The position numbers and the translations under genes are program-made. This document shows positions 1 through 9,792 of a stretch of 64,000 nt of DNA, piece by piece. The notes below the pieces were generated by a model. That model made no database searches. It was not told the DNA's origin and saw only the letters and a list, made by a program, of their open reading frames with translations. The stretch lies in contig NWBJ01000045.1 in assembly GCA_002633115.1 (NCBI GenBank), positions 23,739 to 87,738 on the forward strand. Reading direction: 5' to 3'. The stretch is from Muribaculaceae bacterium Zag1. Lineage in GTDB: Bacteria; Bacteroidota; Bacteroidia; Bacteroidales; Muribaculaceae. Numbering within the stretch: the first letter of the stretch is position 1; the number at the start of each line of letters is the position of its first letter.

Positions 1-19
1 GGAAACAAATGCTGGATTT

Positions 20-46
20 CCGTGTAATCCGTGTAATCCGTGGTTT
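20..46. repeat. CACGGATTACACGG-family repeat arm
   Basis: Two to three tandem copies of the word GTGTAATCC end in CCGTGG. The same word and its reverse complement form stem-loops near 20.1 kb and 52.4 kb in this window. Here only one arm is seen, just past the 3' end of the minus-strand MIP18 gene; the other arm may lie outside the window or within the next bases (GTGGTTTTA). Confidence 0.6.
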
Positions 47-65
47 TATTCGAATCTCAGTGGTT

Positions 66-386
66 TTACAAGAATCCCAGTTCGAGTTTGGCTTCTTCGC
101 TCATCATGTCTTGGTTCCACTCTGGTTCGAACACCAGGTTGACATTGACCGACTTGATGCCGTCGATGCTGCGCAGCTTGTCGTAGACATCGTTGACCAG
201 AAAGTCGGCCATCGGACAGTTGGGAGCTGTCAGCGTCATATCCACATTGAGGTTGGCGTCATCGTCGAGGTCGATCTTATACACCAGCCCGAGGCTGTAG
301 ATATTCACCGGTATCTCCGGGTCATAGACAGTGCTCAACATCTCCACTATCTTCTCCTCCAATCTCAATTTCTCTTCTGCAGTCAT
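66..386 (-). CDS. MIP18/DUF59 family iron-sulfur assembly protein (SufT/PaaD-like)
   Basis: A 106-aa protein that fills the whole MIP18 (DUF59) family length. It carries the family signature around residues 20-35 (YDPEIPVNIYSLGLVY) and a TAPNCPM segment near residue 55 whose cysteine is the conserved family cysteine. Family members help mature Fe-S proteins or accompany SUF genes; in Bacteroidetes the gene is often near suf genes, but none is visible here. The track starts at a TTG codon two residues upstream; the ATG at 386 is the more likely start. The protein has no signal peptide, so it is cytoplasmic. The family call is firm; the exact role is inferred. Confidence 0.85.
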   Translation of the reverse strand: MTAEEKLRLEEKIVEMLSTVYDPEIPVNIYSLGLVYKIDLDDDANLNVDMTLTAPNCPMADFLVNDVYDKLRSIDGIKSVNVNLVFEPEWNQDMMSEEAKLELGFL

Positions 387-452
387 ATACAATATAGTAT
401 AATGGGTTAAAAATTCATTCTTACTTTCTATTGAGAGCCGGACTATCGCATT

Positions 453-640
453 CTAATCTACTTCCCAGGAAGTTTCATACCCCACATTCCGTGGCATTCC
501 ACTCAACTTGGTATCCGGATGGCTAGTGCGTAGCACTGCCATCCGGACACCTGTGGGATCGAGTAACCCTCCAGGTACGGTTGATTGACAGGAGACGTGC
601 AACGCGCTAGCCATCCGGAAACCTATTAGACATGGGGGCA
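453..640. repeat. REP-like palindromic repeats with ATCCGGATGGC arms
   Basis: This gene-free stretch (393-907) holds short palindromes. The clearest is at 514-547: arms TCCGGATGGC and GCCATCCGGA enclose a second hairpin AGTGC-GTA-GCACT. The inner word GTGCGTAGCAC recurs at 53.3 kb and 57.3-57.6 kb. A further GCCATCCGG copy lies near 612. ORF 453-641 in the track runs through the repeats and is not credible. Bases 650-780 are A/G-rich with no visible gene. Confidence 0.65.
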
Positions 641-767
641 AAGCCCCAAAAGGAAAATAGGATATGCAAAGGTAATTATTTTGGTTGGAATGACAAAGGG
701 GGAGAGGGGTGAATTGAGGGGAGAGGGAGAGGAAAAAGGGGTGATTATCGTTTTTTATGGTGATTTA

Positions 768-799
768 TTTCGGTATTTTAAGCGAAATTCGTATCTTTG
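768..799 (+). promoter_or_regulatory. Bacteroidetes-type promoter for the 908 gene
   Basis: TATCTTTG at 792-799 matches the TAnnTTTG -7 box. TTTC sits 20 nt upstream in the place of the -33 TTTG, a three-of-four match. It implies a leader of about 100 nt before the ATG at 908. Confidence 0.6.
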
Positions 800-907
800 C
801 GCATTAATTTCCCGAAATAGCAATTTCAGACAAGTCTGCAAATAGCGATTGAGAAAAGTAAACAAATCTGCAAACTGACCATCAAGCAATTTCAACGACC
901 CTATAAT

Positions 908-2596
908 ATGAAAAAATTTTTACTATCCTTGCTCTGCGTCGCCGCTTGCGCCACCAGCGTCATGGCTGAGACCTGGACGTGGCAGGGCAACGGATTCTAC
1001 CGCGTAGAAAACTACAAAACCACCCGCATAGCCTACCTGATGGACCGCCACGCCGTGGTCGACAAGACAGCTGCTAAGGTCGACTTCTCAGCCATCGAGC
1101 TATATTACACCCACGAGACCGCCCTCTCTGACCCAGCATCAGTGCTGTATATCGAGAAGGTGGGCAGCCTCTACAACATCAAGGCCCAGAACTGCAGCGT
1201 CTACGACATGGTCGAAGCGTACATGAACTTGTTGGCCGAGGGCGAAAATGGCGCCTGCCTGGCCTATGGCACCTACAGCGGCATGACCAAATACATGGGC
1301 GACATGGACTATTCGACCAAGGAGATGACCTACATGGTTGACAACGCCGTCAACGCCGGACGCCTCTGGTACACCCACCCCATCAGCGAGACTTCATCTG
1401 ACAACTTCTTCGGTTTCAAGCCCACCGTCACCGCCGACGGCAACAACTACTGCGTGAGCTACTGCTCATTCGCCTACACCATGCCCGACGGCATGGAGGC
1501 CCTGTATGTGACCACTGTCGACAACAAGCGCGGCCTGGCCGTGTATGACACCATGACTGGCACAGTGGCCGGCGGCGCTCCCGTCGTAATCAAGTGCAAG
1601 GGCGCCAACGTGGCCGACAACATAGTAACCCTCAAGGCATCAGGCGGCACTACCCCCTCGGGCAACAAGCTCCAGGGCGCCTACTTCGCCAGCAACCGCG
1701 CTAACCACGTGGCTTACACCGATTGGGACAAGTCGACCATGCGCGAACTCGGCATTACCTCAGAGGGCAAACTCGGCTACATCTCAGCCGACTATGAAAT
1801 GGTGCCCCGAAACACCAGCTACCTGGTGGTCGACGCTGACGCTCCCGCCGAACTGCGCCTGGTGAGCAAGGCAGAATATCAGTCGATCATCGATGCCGAA
1901 ATCTCTGTGGAGAGCCTTACCCTCAACGCTGACAAGTGCGAACTCGAGATTGGCGACACCTACCAGCTCAATGCCACCATCCAGCCCACCAACGCTACCT
2001 GGCCCGAAGTGACTTGGACTATTGGCAACAACAGCGTGGCTACCATCAGCGCTACCGGACTCGTGACCGCTGTAGGTGAAGGCACCACCACCGTTACGGC
2101 TACCGCTGACGGCATCAAGGCCACAGTGTCGGTGAGCGTAAGCAAGAAGGCTCAGTCGATCACTTGGAATCAGGACTTCTCGACCGTATACGACAATGAG
2201 ACCATCACCCTCAACGCTACCGCATCGAGCGGCTTGGCAGTGAGCTACCAGGTGGTGAAAGGTTCATCGATCGCCTCCATTTCTGGCAACGTGCTGACCC
2301 TGACCGGCGATGGCGAAGTGTCGATCAAGGCTACCCAGAGCGGCAACTCGACCTATGCTGAGGCAGCCTCGGTGACCATGACATTTAATGTGCTGGCTGG
2401 CATCTCATCGGCAGCAGCCGATGGCGGCTTCACAGTGAGCGGCCGCGAACTGCTCAACCCGCAGCGCGAACAAATGGGCGTGTACTCAATCCTCGGCGCA
2501 GCCGTCTACCAGGGCCAGGCTGAGAACATCACCCTCAACCCCGGCGTCTACATCGTGCGCACCCCCACCACCGCCAAGAAAATCGTCATCAGATAA
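908..2596 (+). CDS. Secreted Big_2-domain protein with T9SS-like C-terminal tail
   Basis: A 562-aa protein with a clear signal peptide (MKKFLLSLLCVAACATSVMA). Residues 20-330 match no domain I recognise. Residues about 338-415 form a bacterial Ig-like (Big_2) domain, seen in the VTWTIGNNSVATISATGLVTAVGEGTTTV pattern, and about 415-500 form a second all-beta module resembling MBG-type repeats. The C-terminus (YSILGAAVYQGQ, then PGVYIVR and a basic end) resembles T9SS sorting domains. It is probably exported by the T9SS and anchored on or shed from the surface. It is monocistronic: a promoter lies upstream and a large inverted repeat follows at once. The cargo role is inferred and the ligand unknown. 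Confidence 0.75.
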   Translation: MKKFLLSLLCVAACATSVMAETWTWQGNGFYRVENYKTTRIAYLMDRHAVVDKTAAKVDFSAIELYYTHETALSDPASVLYIEKVGSLYNIKAQNCSVYDMVEAYMNLLAEGENGACLAYGTYSGMTKYMGDMDYSTKEMTYMVDNAVNAGRLWYTHPISETSSDNFFGFKPTVTADGNNYCVSYCSFAYTMPDGMEALYVTTVDNKRGLAVYDTMTGTVAGGAPVVIKCKGANVADNIVTLKASGGTTPSGNKLQGAYFASNRANHVAYTDWDKSTMRELGITSEGKLGYISADYEMVPRNTSYLVVDADAPAELRLVSKAEYQSIIDAEISVESLTLNADKCELEIGDTYQLNATIQPTNATWPEVTWTIGNNSVATISATGLVTAVGEGTTTVTATADGIKATVSVSVSKKAQSITWNQDFSTVYDNETITLNATASSGLAVSYQVVKGSSIASISGNVLTLTGDGEVSIKATQSGNSTYAEAASVTMTFNVLAGISSAAADGGFTVSGRELLNPQREQMGVYSILGAAVYQGQAENITLNPGVYIVRTPTTAKKIVIR

Positions 2597-2782
2597 AGAC
2601 CATAAGGACATAAGAAACGTAAGCACGTAAGAAAACGTAAGCACGTAAGAAAACGTAAGCACACTATAGGTAAATTAAATTTAAATTACCTGAGGTGTGC
2701 TTACGTTTTCTTACGTGCTTACGTTTTCTTACGTGCTTATGGTTTCTTACGTGCTTATGGTTTCTTATGTGCTTACGTTTTT
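2597..2782. repeat. Reiterated inverted repeat, copy 1 (GTAAGCACGTAAGAAAAC words)
   Basis: The left arm is built of repeated GTAAGCACGTAAGAAAAC words and the right arm of their reverse complement, around an AT-rich centre (TAAATTAAATTTAAATTA). It starts directly after the stop codon at 2596. Six elements of this design occur in the window. A terminator or mRNA-end stabilising hairpin is plausible here. Confidence 0.8.
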
Positions 2783-2790
2783 GGTAGGTA

Positions 2791-2854
2791 CAAAAAAAAT
2801 TATTCGTCGTCACGACGAATAATCTTCTACCTTAAATCTAATACCATGAAAAAC
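2791..2854 (-). ncRNA. Candidate small RNA, copy A
   Basis: Read on the minus strand, a TACCTTTG promoter box is followed by GCATCAGTTTTTCATGGTAT, a TTAGATTTAAGGTAGAAG stretch, a 12-bp hairpin (ATTATTCGTCG... ACGACGAATAAT) and a run of eight Ts. That is a complete transcription unit of about 64 nt with no reading frame. A second copy lies on the plus strand at 49912-49976. The two hairpins differ by changes that keep pairing. No minus-strand gene lies close downstream, so it is not a leader. I cannot name an RNA family for it. Confidence 0.6.
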
Positions 2855-2859
2855 TGATG

Positions 2860-2891
2860 CAAAGGTACGACTTTTATGTTATACAACATAA
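2860..2891 (-). promoter_or_regulatory. Promoter and 18-bp palindrome of small RNA copy A
   Basis: On the minus strand TACCTTTG (2860-2867) is the -7 box. Six nt upstream lies the near-perfect palindrome TTATGTTGTATAACATAA (2874-2891), occupying the place of the -33 box. Copy B has the same palindrome at the same 6-nt distance, which suggests an operator or activator site. Confidence 0.55.
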
Positions 2892-3003
2892 TTTTTCGGC
2901 AAAAATCTACACTCATTTCACATTATTTAGCCTTTCTACCGATTTCTCACCTAATATTTAGAAATCTTATCCCTCAACTGGCTATTATTTGAAGAAAAAT
3001 GAG

Positions 3004-3011
3004 TAACTTTG
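3004..3011 (+). promoter_or_regulatory. -7 box for lysS
   Basis: TAACTTTG matches the TAnnTTTG consensus. It lies downstream of the ATG at 2999 that opens the ORF in the track, so transcription probably starts after that ATG. This favours the ATG at 3044 as the lysS start. No good -33 TTTG is found at 20 nt. Confidence 0.6.
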
Positions 3012-3043
3012 CATTTAAATCCATAAATACGCAACTATTGAGC

Positions 3044-4552
3044 ATGAACGAATTGAGCGAACAAGAAGCCATACGCCGCGCCTCGCTGCAGAAGCTTCGC
3101 GATATGGGCATCGAGCCCTACCCCGCCGCGCTATATCCCGTCGACGCATATACCGACGAAATCAAGGCCAATTTCTCTGACGAGCAGCAGCCTCCGCGTC
3201 CCGTTACCATTGCCGGACGCCTCATGAGCCGCCGCATCATGGGCAAAGCATCATTTATCGAACTAATGGACTCGCGTGGACGCATCCAGGTGTATGTGTC
3301 GCGCGATGAAATATGCCCGGGCGAAGACAAAGACATGTACAATGTGGTGTTCAAGAAACTGCTCGACATCGGCGACTTCATCGGAATCAAGGGATTCGTA
3401 TTCCGCACCCAGACCGGCGAAATCACCGTGCATGCCCAAGAATTGACAGTGCTCAGCAAGAGCCTGCGCCCCCTGCCCATCGTTAAGGTCAAGGACGGCG
3501 TGGCTTATGACGCATTCGAGGACCCCGAGCAGCGCTATCGCCAGCGCTATGTCGACCTGGTAGTCAACCCCGGCGTGAAGGATATCTTCCTCAAGCGCAC
3601 AAAGGTCTACAACTCGATGCGCGAATATTTCAACCAAGCCGGCTACATCGAGGTTGAAACCCCCATCCTGCAGTCAATACCCGGCGGCGCATCTGCTCGC
3701 CCATTCATAACCCACCACAACGCCCTGGACATCCCCCTGTACCTGCGCATCGCTGATGAGCTGTATCTCAAGCGCCTGATCGTGGGCGGTTTTGAGGGCG
3801 TGTACGAGTTCTCAAAGAATTTCCGCAACGAGGGCATGGACCGCAACCACAATCCAGAGTTCACCTGCATGGAGATTTATGTCGCCTACAAAGACTACAA
3901 CTGGATGATGGACTTTACCGAGAAGATGCTCGAGAAGATTTGTCTCGACGTAAACGGTACCACCGAGGTCAAGATTGGCGACAATGTGATCAGCTTCAAG
4001 GCTCCCTATCGCCGCGTGACCATGATCGACGCCATCAAGGAGCATACTGGCATCGACATCACCGGCATGGACGAGGAGCAGCTGCGCGACGTGTGCCGCC
4101 AACTCGACATCGATGTCGACCCCAAGCTGGGCAAGGGCAAGCTCATCGATGAGATTTTCGGCGAGAAGTGCGAGGGCAAATACATCCAGCCCACCTTCAT
4201 CATCGACTACCCAATCGAAATGTCGCCCCTCACCAAGAAGCACCGCAACAACCCCGAACTCACCGAGCGCTTTGAGCTGATGGTCAACGGCAAAGAGCTG
4301 GCCAACGCTTACAGCGAGCTCAACGACCCCATCGACCAATACGAGCGCTTTGTCGAGCAAATGCGCCTGGGCGAAAAGGGCGACGATGAGGCTATGATCA
4401 TCGACCAGGACTTTGTGCGCGCCCTTGAATACGGAATGCCTCCGACATCAGGCATGGGCATTGGCATGGACCGCCTGGTGATGCTGATGACCGGCCAAAC
4501 CGCCATCCAAGAGGTGCTGCTATTCCCCCAAATGCGACCCGAAAAGAAATGA
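3044..4552 (+). CDS. lysS: Lysyl-tRNA synthetase, class II
   Basis: Charges tRNA-Lys with lysine in the cytoplasm. The protein has the OB-fold anticodon-binding domain at the N-terminus ([18 protein letters not shown]-like segment) and the class II catalytic core, with motif 2 [15 protein letters not shown] and motif 3 GIGMDRLVM near the C-terminus. From the ATG at 3044 it is 502 aa, usual for the family; the upstream ATG at 2999 would place 15 residues in front of a promoter box. It heads a same-strand run with gpsA, ruvX and def. Certain by family. Confidence 0.97.
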   Translation: MNELSEQEAIRRASLQKLRDMGIEPYPAALYPVDAYTDEIKANFSDEQQPPRPVTIAGRLMSRRIMGKASFIELMDSRGRIQVYVSRDEICPGEDKDMYNVVFKKLLDIGDFIGIKGFVFRTQTGEITVHAQELTVLSKSLRPLPIVKVKDGVAYDAFEDPEQRYRQRYVDLVVNPGVKDIFLKRTKVYNSMREYFNQAGYIEVETPILQSIPGGASARPFITHHNALDIPLYLRIADELYLKRLIVGGFEGVYEFSKNFRNEGMDRNHNPEFTCMEIYVAYKDYNWMMDFTEKMLEKICLDVNGTTEVKIGDNVISFKAPYRRVTMIDAIKEHTGIDITGMDEEQLRDVCRQLDIDVDPKLGKGKLIDEIFGEKCEGKYIQPTFIIDYPIEMSPLTKKHRNNPELTERFELMVNGKELANAYSELNDPIDQYERFVEQMRLGEKGDDEAMIIDQDFVRALEYGMPPTSGMGIGMDRLVMLMTGQTAIQEVLLFPQMRPEKK

Positions 4553-4622
4553 AAAATTAAAAATGAAAAATTAAAAATTCATTGTTCATTTTTCATTGTT
4601 CATTATTCATTTTTCATTAGAA
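4551..4622. repeat. Simple AT-rich repeat between lysS and gpsA
   Basis: Reiterated AAAAATTAAAAATGAAAAATT words are followed by their complement (TTCATTGTTCATTTTTCATT), giving a weak AT-rich stem. Similar ATGAAAAATGAA words occur after adk (9.7 kb), before the DUF1573 gene (40.0 kb) and at 46.57 kb. Confidence 0.6.
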
Positions 4623-4624
4623 CT

Positions 4625-5620
4625 ATGGAGTTTCCTGGCAAGATAGCTGTGATGGGCGGCGGCAGTTGGGCTACCGCCTTGGCAAAGTTGCTGCTGCGCA
4701 ACTGCGAAACCGTGGAATGGTACATGCGGCGCGACGACCGCATCGAGGAGTTCAAACGCGAGGGCCACAACCCCGCCTACCTGACCGATGTGGAGTTTGA
4801 CACCAGCCGCATATTCTTCTCATCTGACATCAACGAGGTGTGCCGCAACTGCGACACCCTGCTCTTGGCCACCCCCTCGCCCTACTTCAAGGACCATGCG
4901 GCCAAGATCAATGTCGACATAAGCCAAAAGGCCGTAGTGTCGGCCATCAAGGGCATCGTGCCAGATGAGAATATGCTCGTCACCGACTATATGGCCCAGA
5001 AATTCGGCATAGCCCGCGACAACCTGTTGGTGATTTCCGGCCCATGCCACGCCGAGGAGATAGCCCTCGACCGCATCAGCTATCTCACCATCGGTTGTCA
5101 CAACCTGCAGCGTAGCAAGGACTTTGCCAAGTGCATCTCCAGCAAAAACTCGCATACCATAACCTCGACCGATGTCGACGGCATCGAATACGCCGCTGTG
5201 CTCAAGAATGTCTACGCCATCGCCGCCGGCATCATCCACGGCATGAAACGCGGAGACAACTTCCTGGCCATGCTCGTGAGCAACGCCATCCGCGAGATGG
5301 AGCGATTTGTCCACGCCGTAAGCCCCCGGCCGAGGCAGATTTGCGATTCGGTGTATCTCGGCGACTTGCTGGTGACATCCTACTCGCGATTCTCGCGAAA
5401 CCACAATTTCGGTTCGATGATCGGCAAGGGCTATTCGGTCAAGGCCGCTCGCATGGAGATGGAGCAGACTGCCGAGGGATACTACGGCACCAAGTGCATC
5501 CACGACATCAACCAGCGGCGCCAGGTCGACATGCCTATCCTCGACACCGTATATGACATACTCTACCGCGGAGTGCCGGCCTACCGCGCCATCAGCGCTC
5601 TGAGCGACAAACTCAAATAA
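4625..5620 (+). CDS. gpsA: NAD(P)-dependent glycerol-3-phosphate dehydrogenase
   Basis: Makes sn-glycerol 3-phosphate from dihydroxyacetone phosphate for phospholipid synthesis. The N-terminal Rossmann motif is IAVMGGGSWATALAK (residues about 7-21). The C-terminal domain carries the segment AAVLKNVYAIAAGIIHGMKRGDN, which holds the catalytic lysine. At 331 aa the length is normal. It follows lysS after an AT-rich repeat and is followed by ruvX after 6 nt, so gpsA and ruvX are probably co-transcribed. Confidence 0.95.
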   Translation: MEFPGKIAVMGGGSWATALAKLLLRNCETVEWYMRRDDRIEEFKREGHNPAYLTDVEFDTSRIFFSSDINEVCRNCDTLLLATPSPYFKDHAAKINVDISQKAVVSAIKGIVPDENMLVTDYMAQKFGIARDNLLVISGPCHAEEIALDRISYLTIGCHNLQRSKDFAKCISSKNSHTITSTDVDGIEYAAVLKNVYAIAAGIIHGMKRGDNFLAMLVSNAIREMERFVHAVSPRPRQICDSVYLGDLLVTSYSRFSRNHNFGSMIGKGYSVKAARMEMEQTAEGYYGTKCIHDINQRRQVDMPILDTVYDILYRGVPAYRAISALSDKLK

Positions 5621-5626
5621 GCGAGA

Positions 5627-6076
5627 ATGGGCAGGCTGCTATCGATCGACTTTGGGCGCAAGCGCTGCGGCATAGCGGTGACCGACCCATTGCGCATAGC
5701 CGCCAACCCGCTCGAGACGGTGCGCACCTGCGACCTGGTGGCATTTCTCGCCAAGTATTGCGCCGCCGAGGCGGTCGACAAGATCATCGTGGGGCTCCCC
5801 ACCACCCTGAGGGGCGAACCCTCGGAATCACAACGATGGCTGCGCCCGGCCATGGCCCAGGTGCAAAAAGCCCTGCCCGAGATGCCCATCGAATATTACG
5901 ATGAGCGATTCACCTCGGTGCTGGCCCATCGGGCCATGCTCGATGGAGGCCTCGGCAAGATGGCGCGCCGCGACAAAGCCACAGTCGACCGCGTGTCGGC
6001 CGCTATTCTATTGAACGATTATCTACAAGCAAGCCCCCAGCCCCCTAAAGGGGGGAGCTCCGGAGAGGGGATTTGA
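5627..6076 (+). CDS. ruvX: Holliday junction resolvase-like / pre-16S rRNA nuclease YqgF (RuvX)
   Basis: An RNase H-fold nuclease of the YqgF family, linked to 16S rRNA 5' maturation and annotated as a putative Holliday junction resolvase. The N-terminal strand with the first acidic residue is LLSIDFGRKRCGIAVTD; later conserved parts are IIVGLPTTLRGE, YDERFTSV and the C-terminal DRVSAAILLNDYL. The family usually ends soon after this last motif. Here the frame runs 14 more residues (ASPQPPKGGSSGEGI), encoded by a GC-rich intergenic repeat. The gene abuts gpsA and precedes def, a common Bacteroidetes order. Confidence 0.93.
   Translation: MGRLLSIDFGRKRCGIAVTDPLRIAANPLETVRTCDLVAFLAKYCAAEAVDKIIVGLPTTLRGEPSESQRWLRPAMAQVQKALPEMPIEYYDERFTSVLAHRAMLDGGLGKMARRDKATVDRVSAAILLNDYLQASPQPPKGGSSGEGI
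6031..6074. repeat. GC-rich palindromic repeat that extends the ruvX frame
   Basis: CCCCCTAAAGGGGGG and GAGCTC palindromes lie inside the last codons of ruvX. The sequence encodes the non-conserved tail PQPPKGGSSGEGI. A repeat that entered the 3' end of the gene and replaced the old stop codon would explain it. Confidence 0.55.
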
Positions 6077-6101
6077 TACTAACAGAAACATACCTGAGCT
6101 T

Positions 6102-6671
6102 ATGAAGCTACCAATATACCTGTATGGCCACCCGGTGCTACGCGCCGTGTCTAAGGACCTGACACCCGAATACCCCGATCTGCAAAAGCTGATCGACGAC
6201 ATGTTTGAGACTATGTACTTCTCTGAAGGCGTAGGTTTGGCTGCGCCGCAAGTGGGCAAGAACATACGCCTCATCGTGATTGACGCCACGCCCGTGGCCG
6301 AGAACTTCCCCGACTGCGACGGCTGGAAAAAAGCCCTCATCAATCCCAAGCTCGAGGTGCTCGACGGCGACATGGTAAGTCGCAGCGAGGGCTGTCTGAG
6401 CCTGCCAGGCATGTCGGAGGATGTCAAGCGCGTAGAGCACATACGCCTCACTTGGCTCGATGAGAATTTTGAGGAGCATTGCGAGGAGTTTACCGGCTTC
6501 CTATCGCGCATCATCCAGCACGAATGTGACCATCTCGAGGGCAAGGTGTATATGGACCGCGTATCGGCCATCCGCCGCCAGCTCGACCGCTCAAAGCTCA
6601 ACAACATAGCCACCGGCAAAGTCCACTGCGACTACCCCACCCGCACAGCGCCGCCCAAGCGCAAGCGCTAA
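6102..6671 (+). CDS. def: Peptide deformylase
   Basis: Removes the formyl group from the N-terminal methionine of new proteins; a metalloenzyme of the cytoplasm. All three family motifs are present in order: GVGLAAPQVG (about residue 45), EGCLSLPG (about 105, metal cysteine) and QHECDHLEG (about 145, two metal histidines and the catalytic glutamate). At 189 aa the length is typical. It sits 25 nt after ruvX, as in many Bacteroidetes. The C-terminus is basic (TRTAPPKRKR). Confidence 0.96.
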   Translation: MKLPIYLYGHPVLRAVSKDLTPEYPDLQKLIDDMFETMYFSEGVGLAAPQVGKNIRLIVIDATPVAENFPDCDGWKKALINPKLEVLDGDMVSRSEGCLSLPGMSEDVKRVEHIRLTWLDENFEEHCEEFTGFLSRIIQHECDHLEGKVYMDRVSAIRRQLDRSKLNNIATGKVHCDYPTRTAPPKRKR

Positions 6672-6738
6672 GGTGCGATAGCGCTAAAGCGCAATATGCG
6701 CAGGCGCCAATATGCGCCAAGGCGCAATAGCTGACGCA
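6672..6738. repeat. Cluster of GCGC palindromic words
   Basis: Small palindromes are packed together after def: AGCGCTAAAGCGC, AATATGCGC, GGCGCCAATATGCGCC and AAGGCGC. They can form several alternative hairpins. A stretch of CCAAAAACTAAAAACCAAAG simple repeats follows up to ettA. Confidence 0.55.
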
Positions 6739-6799
6739 GTGGCCCAAGAGGGTAATATTTCCAAAAACTAAAAACCAAAGACCAAAGACCCAATAACTC

Positions 6800-6828
6800 A
6801 TGGCTGACGATAAAAAGTAATATTCTCG
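6800..6828 (+). other. ettA: Frameshifted N-terminal codons of ettA
   Basis: The ATG at 6800 opens MADDKK and then hits TAA at 6818. Adding one A after position 6817 would give MADDKKIIFS and join the 6829 frame exactly, with Met-6829 as residue 11. That restored N-terminus is, from memory, what Bacteroidetes EttA proteins carry. So 10 codons of the gene lie here out of frame because of a 1-nt deletion, or a sequence error. Confidence 0.75.
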
Positions 6829-8484
<1,656 letters not shown>

Positions 8485-8486
8485 TA

Positions 8487-9041
8487 ATGAAACCAGAAGT
8501 AACATACTGCGGACTGACATTTGTGCCATATATCACCCGCGAACAAATCGAGGCCCGCATCCAAGCTATCGCGGAGGAAATAACTGCCGACTGCCGCGAC
8601 AAGAACCCCCTGCTCCTATGCGTGCTTACCGGGGCATTCCCCTTTGCCAGCGACCTATTCCGCGCTATCGACACCGATGCTGAGATAGCCTTCATCCGGC
8701 TTAAGAGTTACTCGGGCACCCAGACCACCGGTCAGGTGCGCGAGGTGCTCGGCCTGAACGAGGATATCACAGGGCGCACCATCATCATTGTCGAAGACAT
8801 CATCGACACTGGCCACACAATGTTCAACCTGGTAAACACCCTGCGCGAGAAGCGTCCAGCCGACATCAAGATCGCTACGCTCCTCTACAAGCCCCAAGCG
8901 CTGGCCCTGCCGGTCAAACCCGACTATGTGGGATTTGAAATCCCCACAAAATTCATCATCGGATTTGGCCTCGATATCGACGGCAAGGCCCGTAACCTCA
9001 ATGATATTTATGTAATCAAGGAGAATCAGCCAACCAACTGA
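8487..9041 (+). CDS. hpt: Hypoxanthine phosphoribosyltransferase
   Basis: Purine salvage enzyme that joins hypoxanthine or guanine to PRPP. The 184-aa type I phosphoribosyltransferase fold shows the PRPP-binding motif IIIVEDIIDTGHTM (residues about 96-109) and the N-terminal LLCVLTGAFPFASDL loop that binds pyrophosphate. The C-terminal segment VGFEIPTKFIIGFGLDIDGKAR is the family's purine-side region. It lies 2 nt after ettA and 89 nt before adk, so purine salvage and nucleotide phosphorylation are neighbours. Confidence 0.95.
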   Translation: MKPEVTYCGLTFVPYITREQIEARIQAIAEEITADCRDKNPLLLCVLTGAFPFASDLFRAIDTDAEIAFIRLKSYSGTQTTGQVREVLGLNEDITGRTIIIVEDIIDTGHTMFNLVNTLREKRPADIKIATLLYKPQALALPVKPDYVGFEIPTKFIIGFGLDIDGKARNLNDIYVIKENQPTN

Positions 9042-9130
9042 CCCTCTCGAGTGTTAGTATTCAAGCAGGGTTGGCCCTCAGATTCATTTTGGTCCCCTCA
9101 ACTATTTATTTATTCTTTTATTAACACGCC

Positions 9131-9712
9131 ATGATCAATATTGTAATTTTCGGCGGTCCGGGTTCCGGCAAAGGCACTCAGAGCGCCAAGATAGCTAAGA
9201 AATACGGGCTATTCCACATCTCCACCGGCGATGTGCTACGCGATCATATAGCCCGCAAGACAGATATCGGCAAAGTGGCTCACAGCTATATCAGCCAAGG
9301 CATGCTTATACCCGATAAGTTGATGATCAAGATTCTTGAGGATCTGATGCGCAGCCGCGTTGAGGAGACCAAGCACGGCGTGATCTTCGACGGCTTCCCC
9401 CGTACCCTGCCTCAAGCCCAAGAGCTTGACATGCTGCTCACTACCCTCGACACCCGCATCGAAGCCGTAATCGGCCTCGAGGTGCCAGACGACGAACTCA
9501 CCAAGCGCCTGCTGCTGCGCGGCCAAGAGTCGGGCCGCAGCGACGATAACGCTGAAGCTATCCGCACCCGTCTCGCTGTATACCACAAGCAGACCAAACC
9601 GCTGATGGAATACTACAAAGAGACCGGTCGCTACCACGCTATCAACGGCGTAGCCACCATCGATGAAATCTTCGACCAAATCTGCGCCGTCATAGACAAA
9701 GCAAATGAATAA
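9131..9712 (+). CDS. adk: Adenylate kinase, short form
   Basis: Interconverts AMP and ATP with two ADP. The P-loop is FGGPGSGKGTQ (residues 7-17), the AMP-binding segment is STGDVLRDHI, and DGFPRTLPQA is the conserved Arg-containing motif. At 193 aa it is the short form without the zinc-finger LID insertion (LID region is RGQESGRSDDN). It follows hpt by 89 nt. The stop lies in ATGAATAATGAAAAATG-type repeat sequence. Confidence 0.95.
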   Translation: MINIVIFGGPGSGKGTQSAKIAKKYGLFHISTGDVLRDHIARKTDIGKVAHSYISQGMLIPDKLMIKILEDLMRSRVEETKHGVIFDGFPRTLPQAQELDMLLTTLDTRIEAVIGLEVPDDELTKRLLLRGQESGRSDDNAEAIRTRLAVYHKQTKPLMEYYKETGRYHAINGVATIDEIFDQICAVIDKANE

Positions 9713-9713
9713 T

Positions 9714-9780
9714 GAAAAATGAATAATGAAAAATAATCCAGTTGGGTTATTTTTCATTATTCATTTTTATTTTTTAATTT
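9714..9780 (+). terminator. AT-rich hairpin after adk
   Basis: AATGAATAATGAAAAATAA pairs with TTATTTTTCATTATTCATT across a short CCAGTTGGG loop, followed by TTTTTAATTT. A long stem with a T-rich 3' side directly after adk suggests a terminator. Confidence 0.6.
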
Positions 9781-9792
9781 AAATACTACCTT

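Noticed and set aside
453-641. 62-aa minus-strand ORF
   Set aside because: It consists of repeat palindromes (ATCCGGATGGC, GTGCGTAGCAC) and has no promoter or known domain.
2597-2782. rho-independent terminator as the sole explanation for the inverted-repeat family
   Set aside because: Copy 5 lies upstream of both divergent genes, most copies lack a clean T-run, and arms are far longer than a terminator needs.
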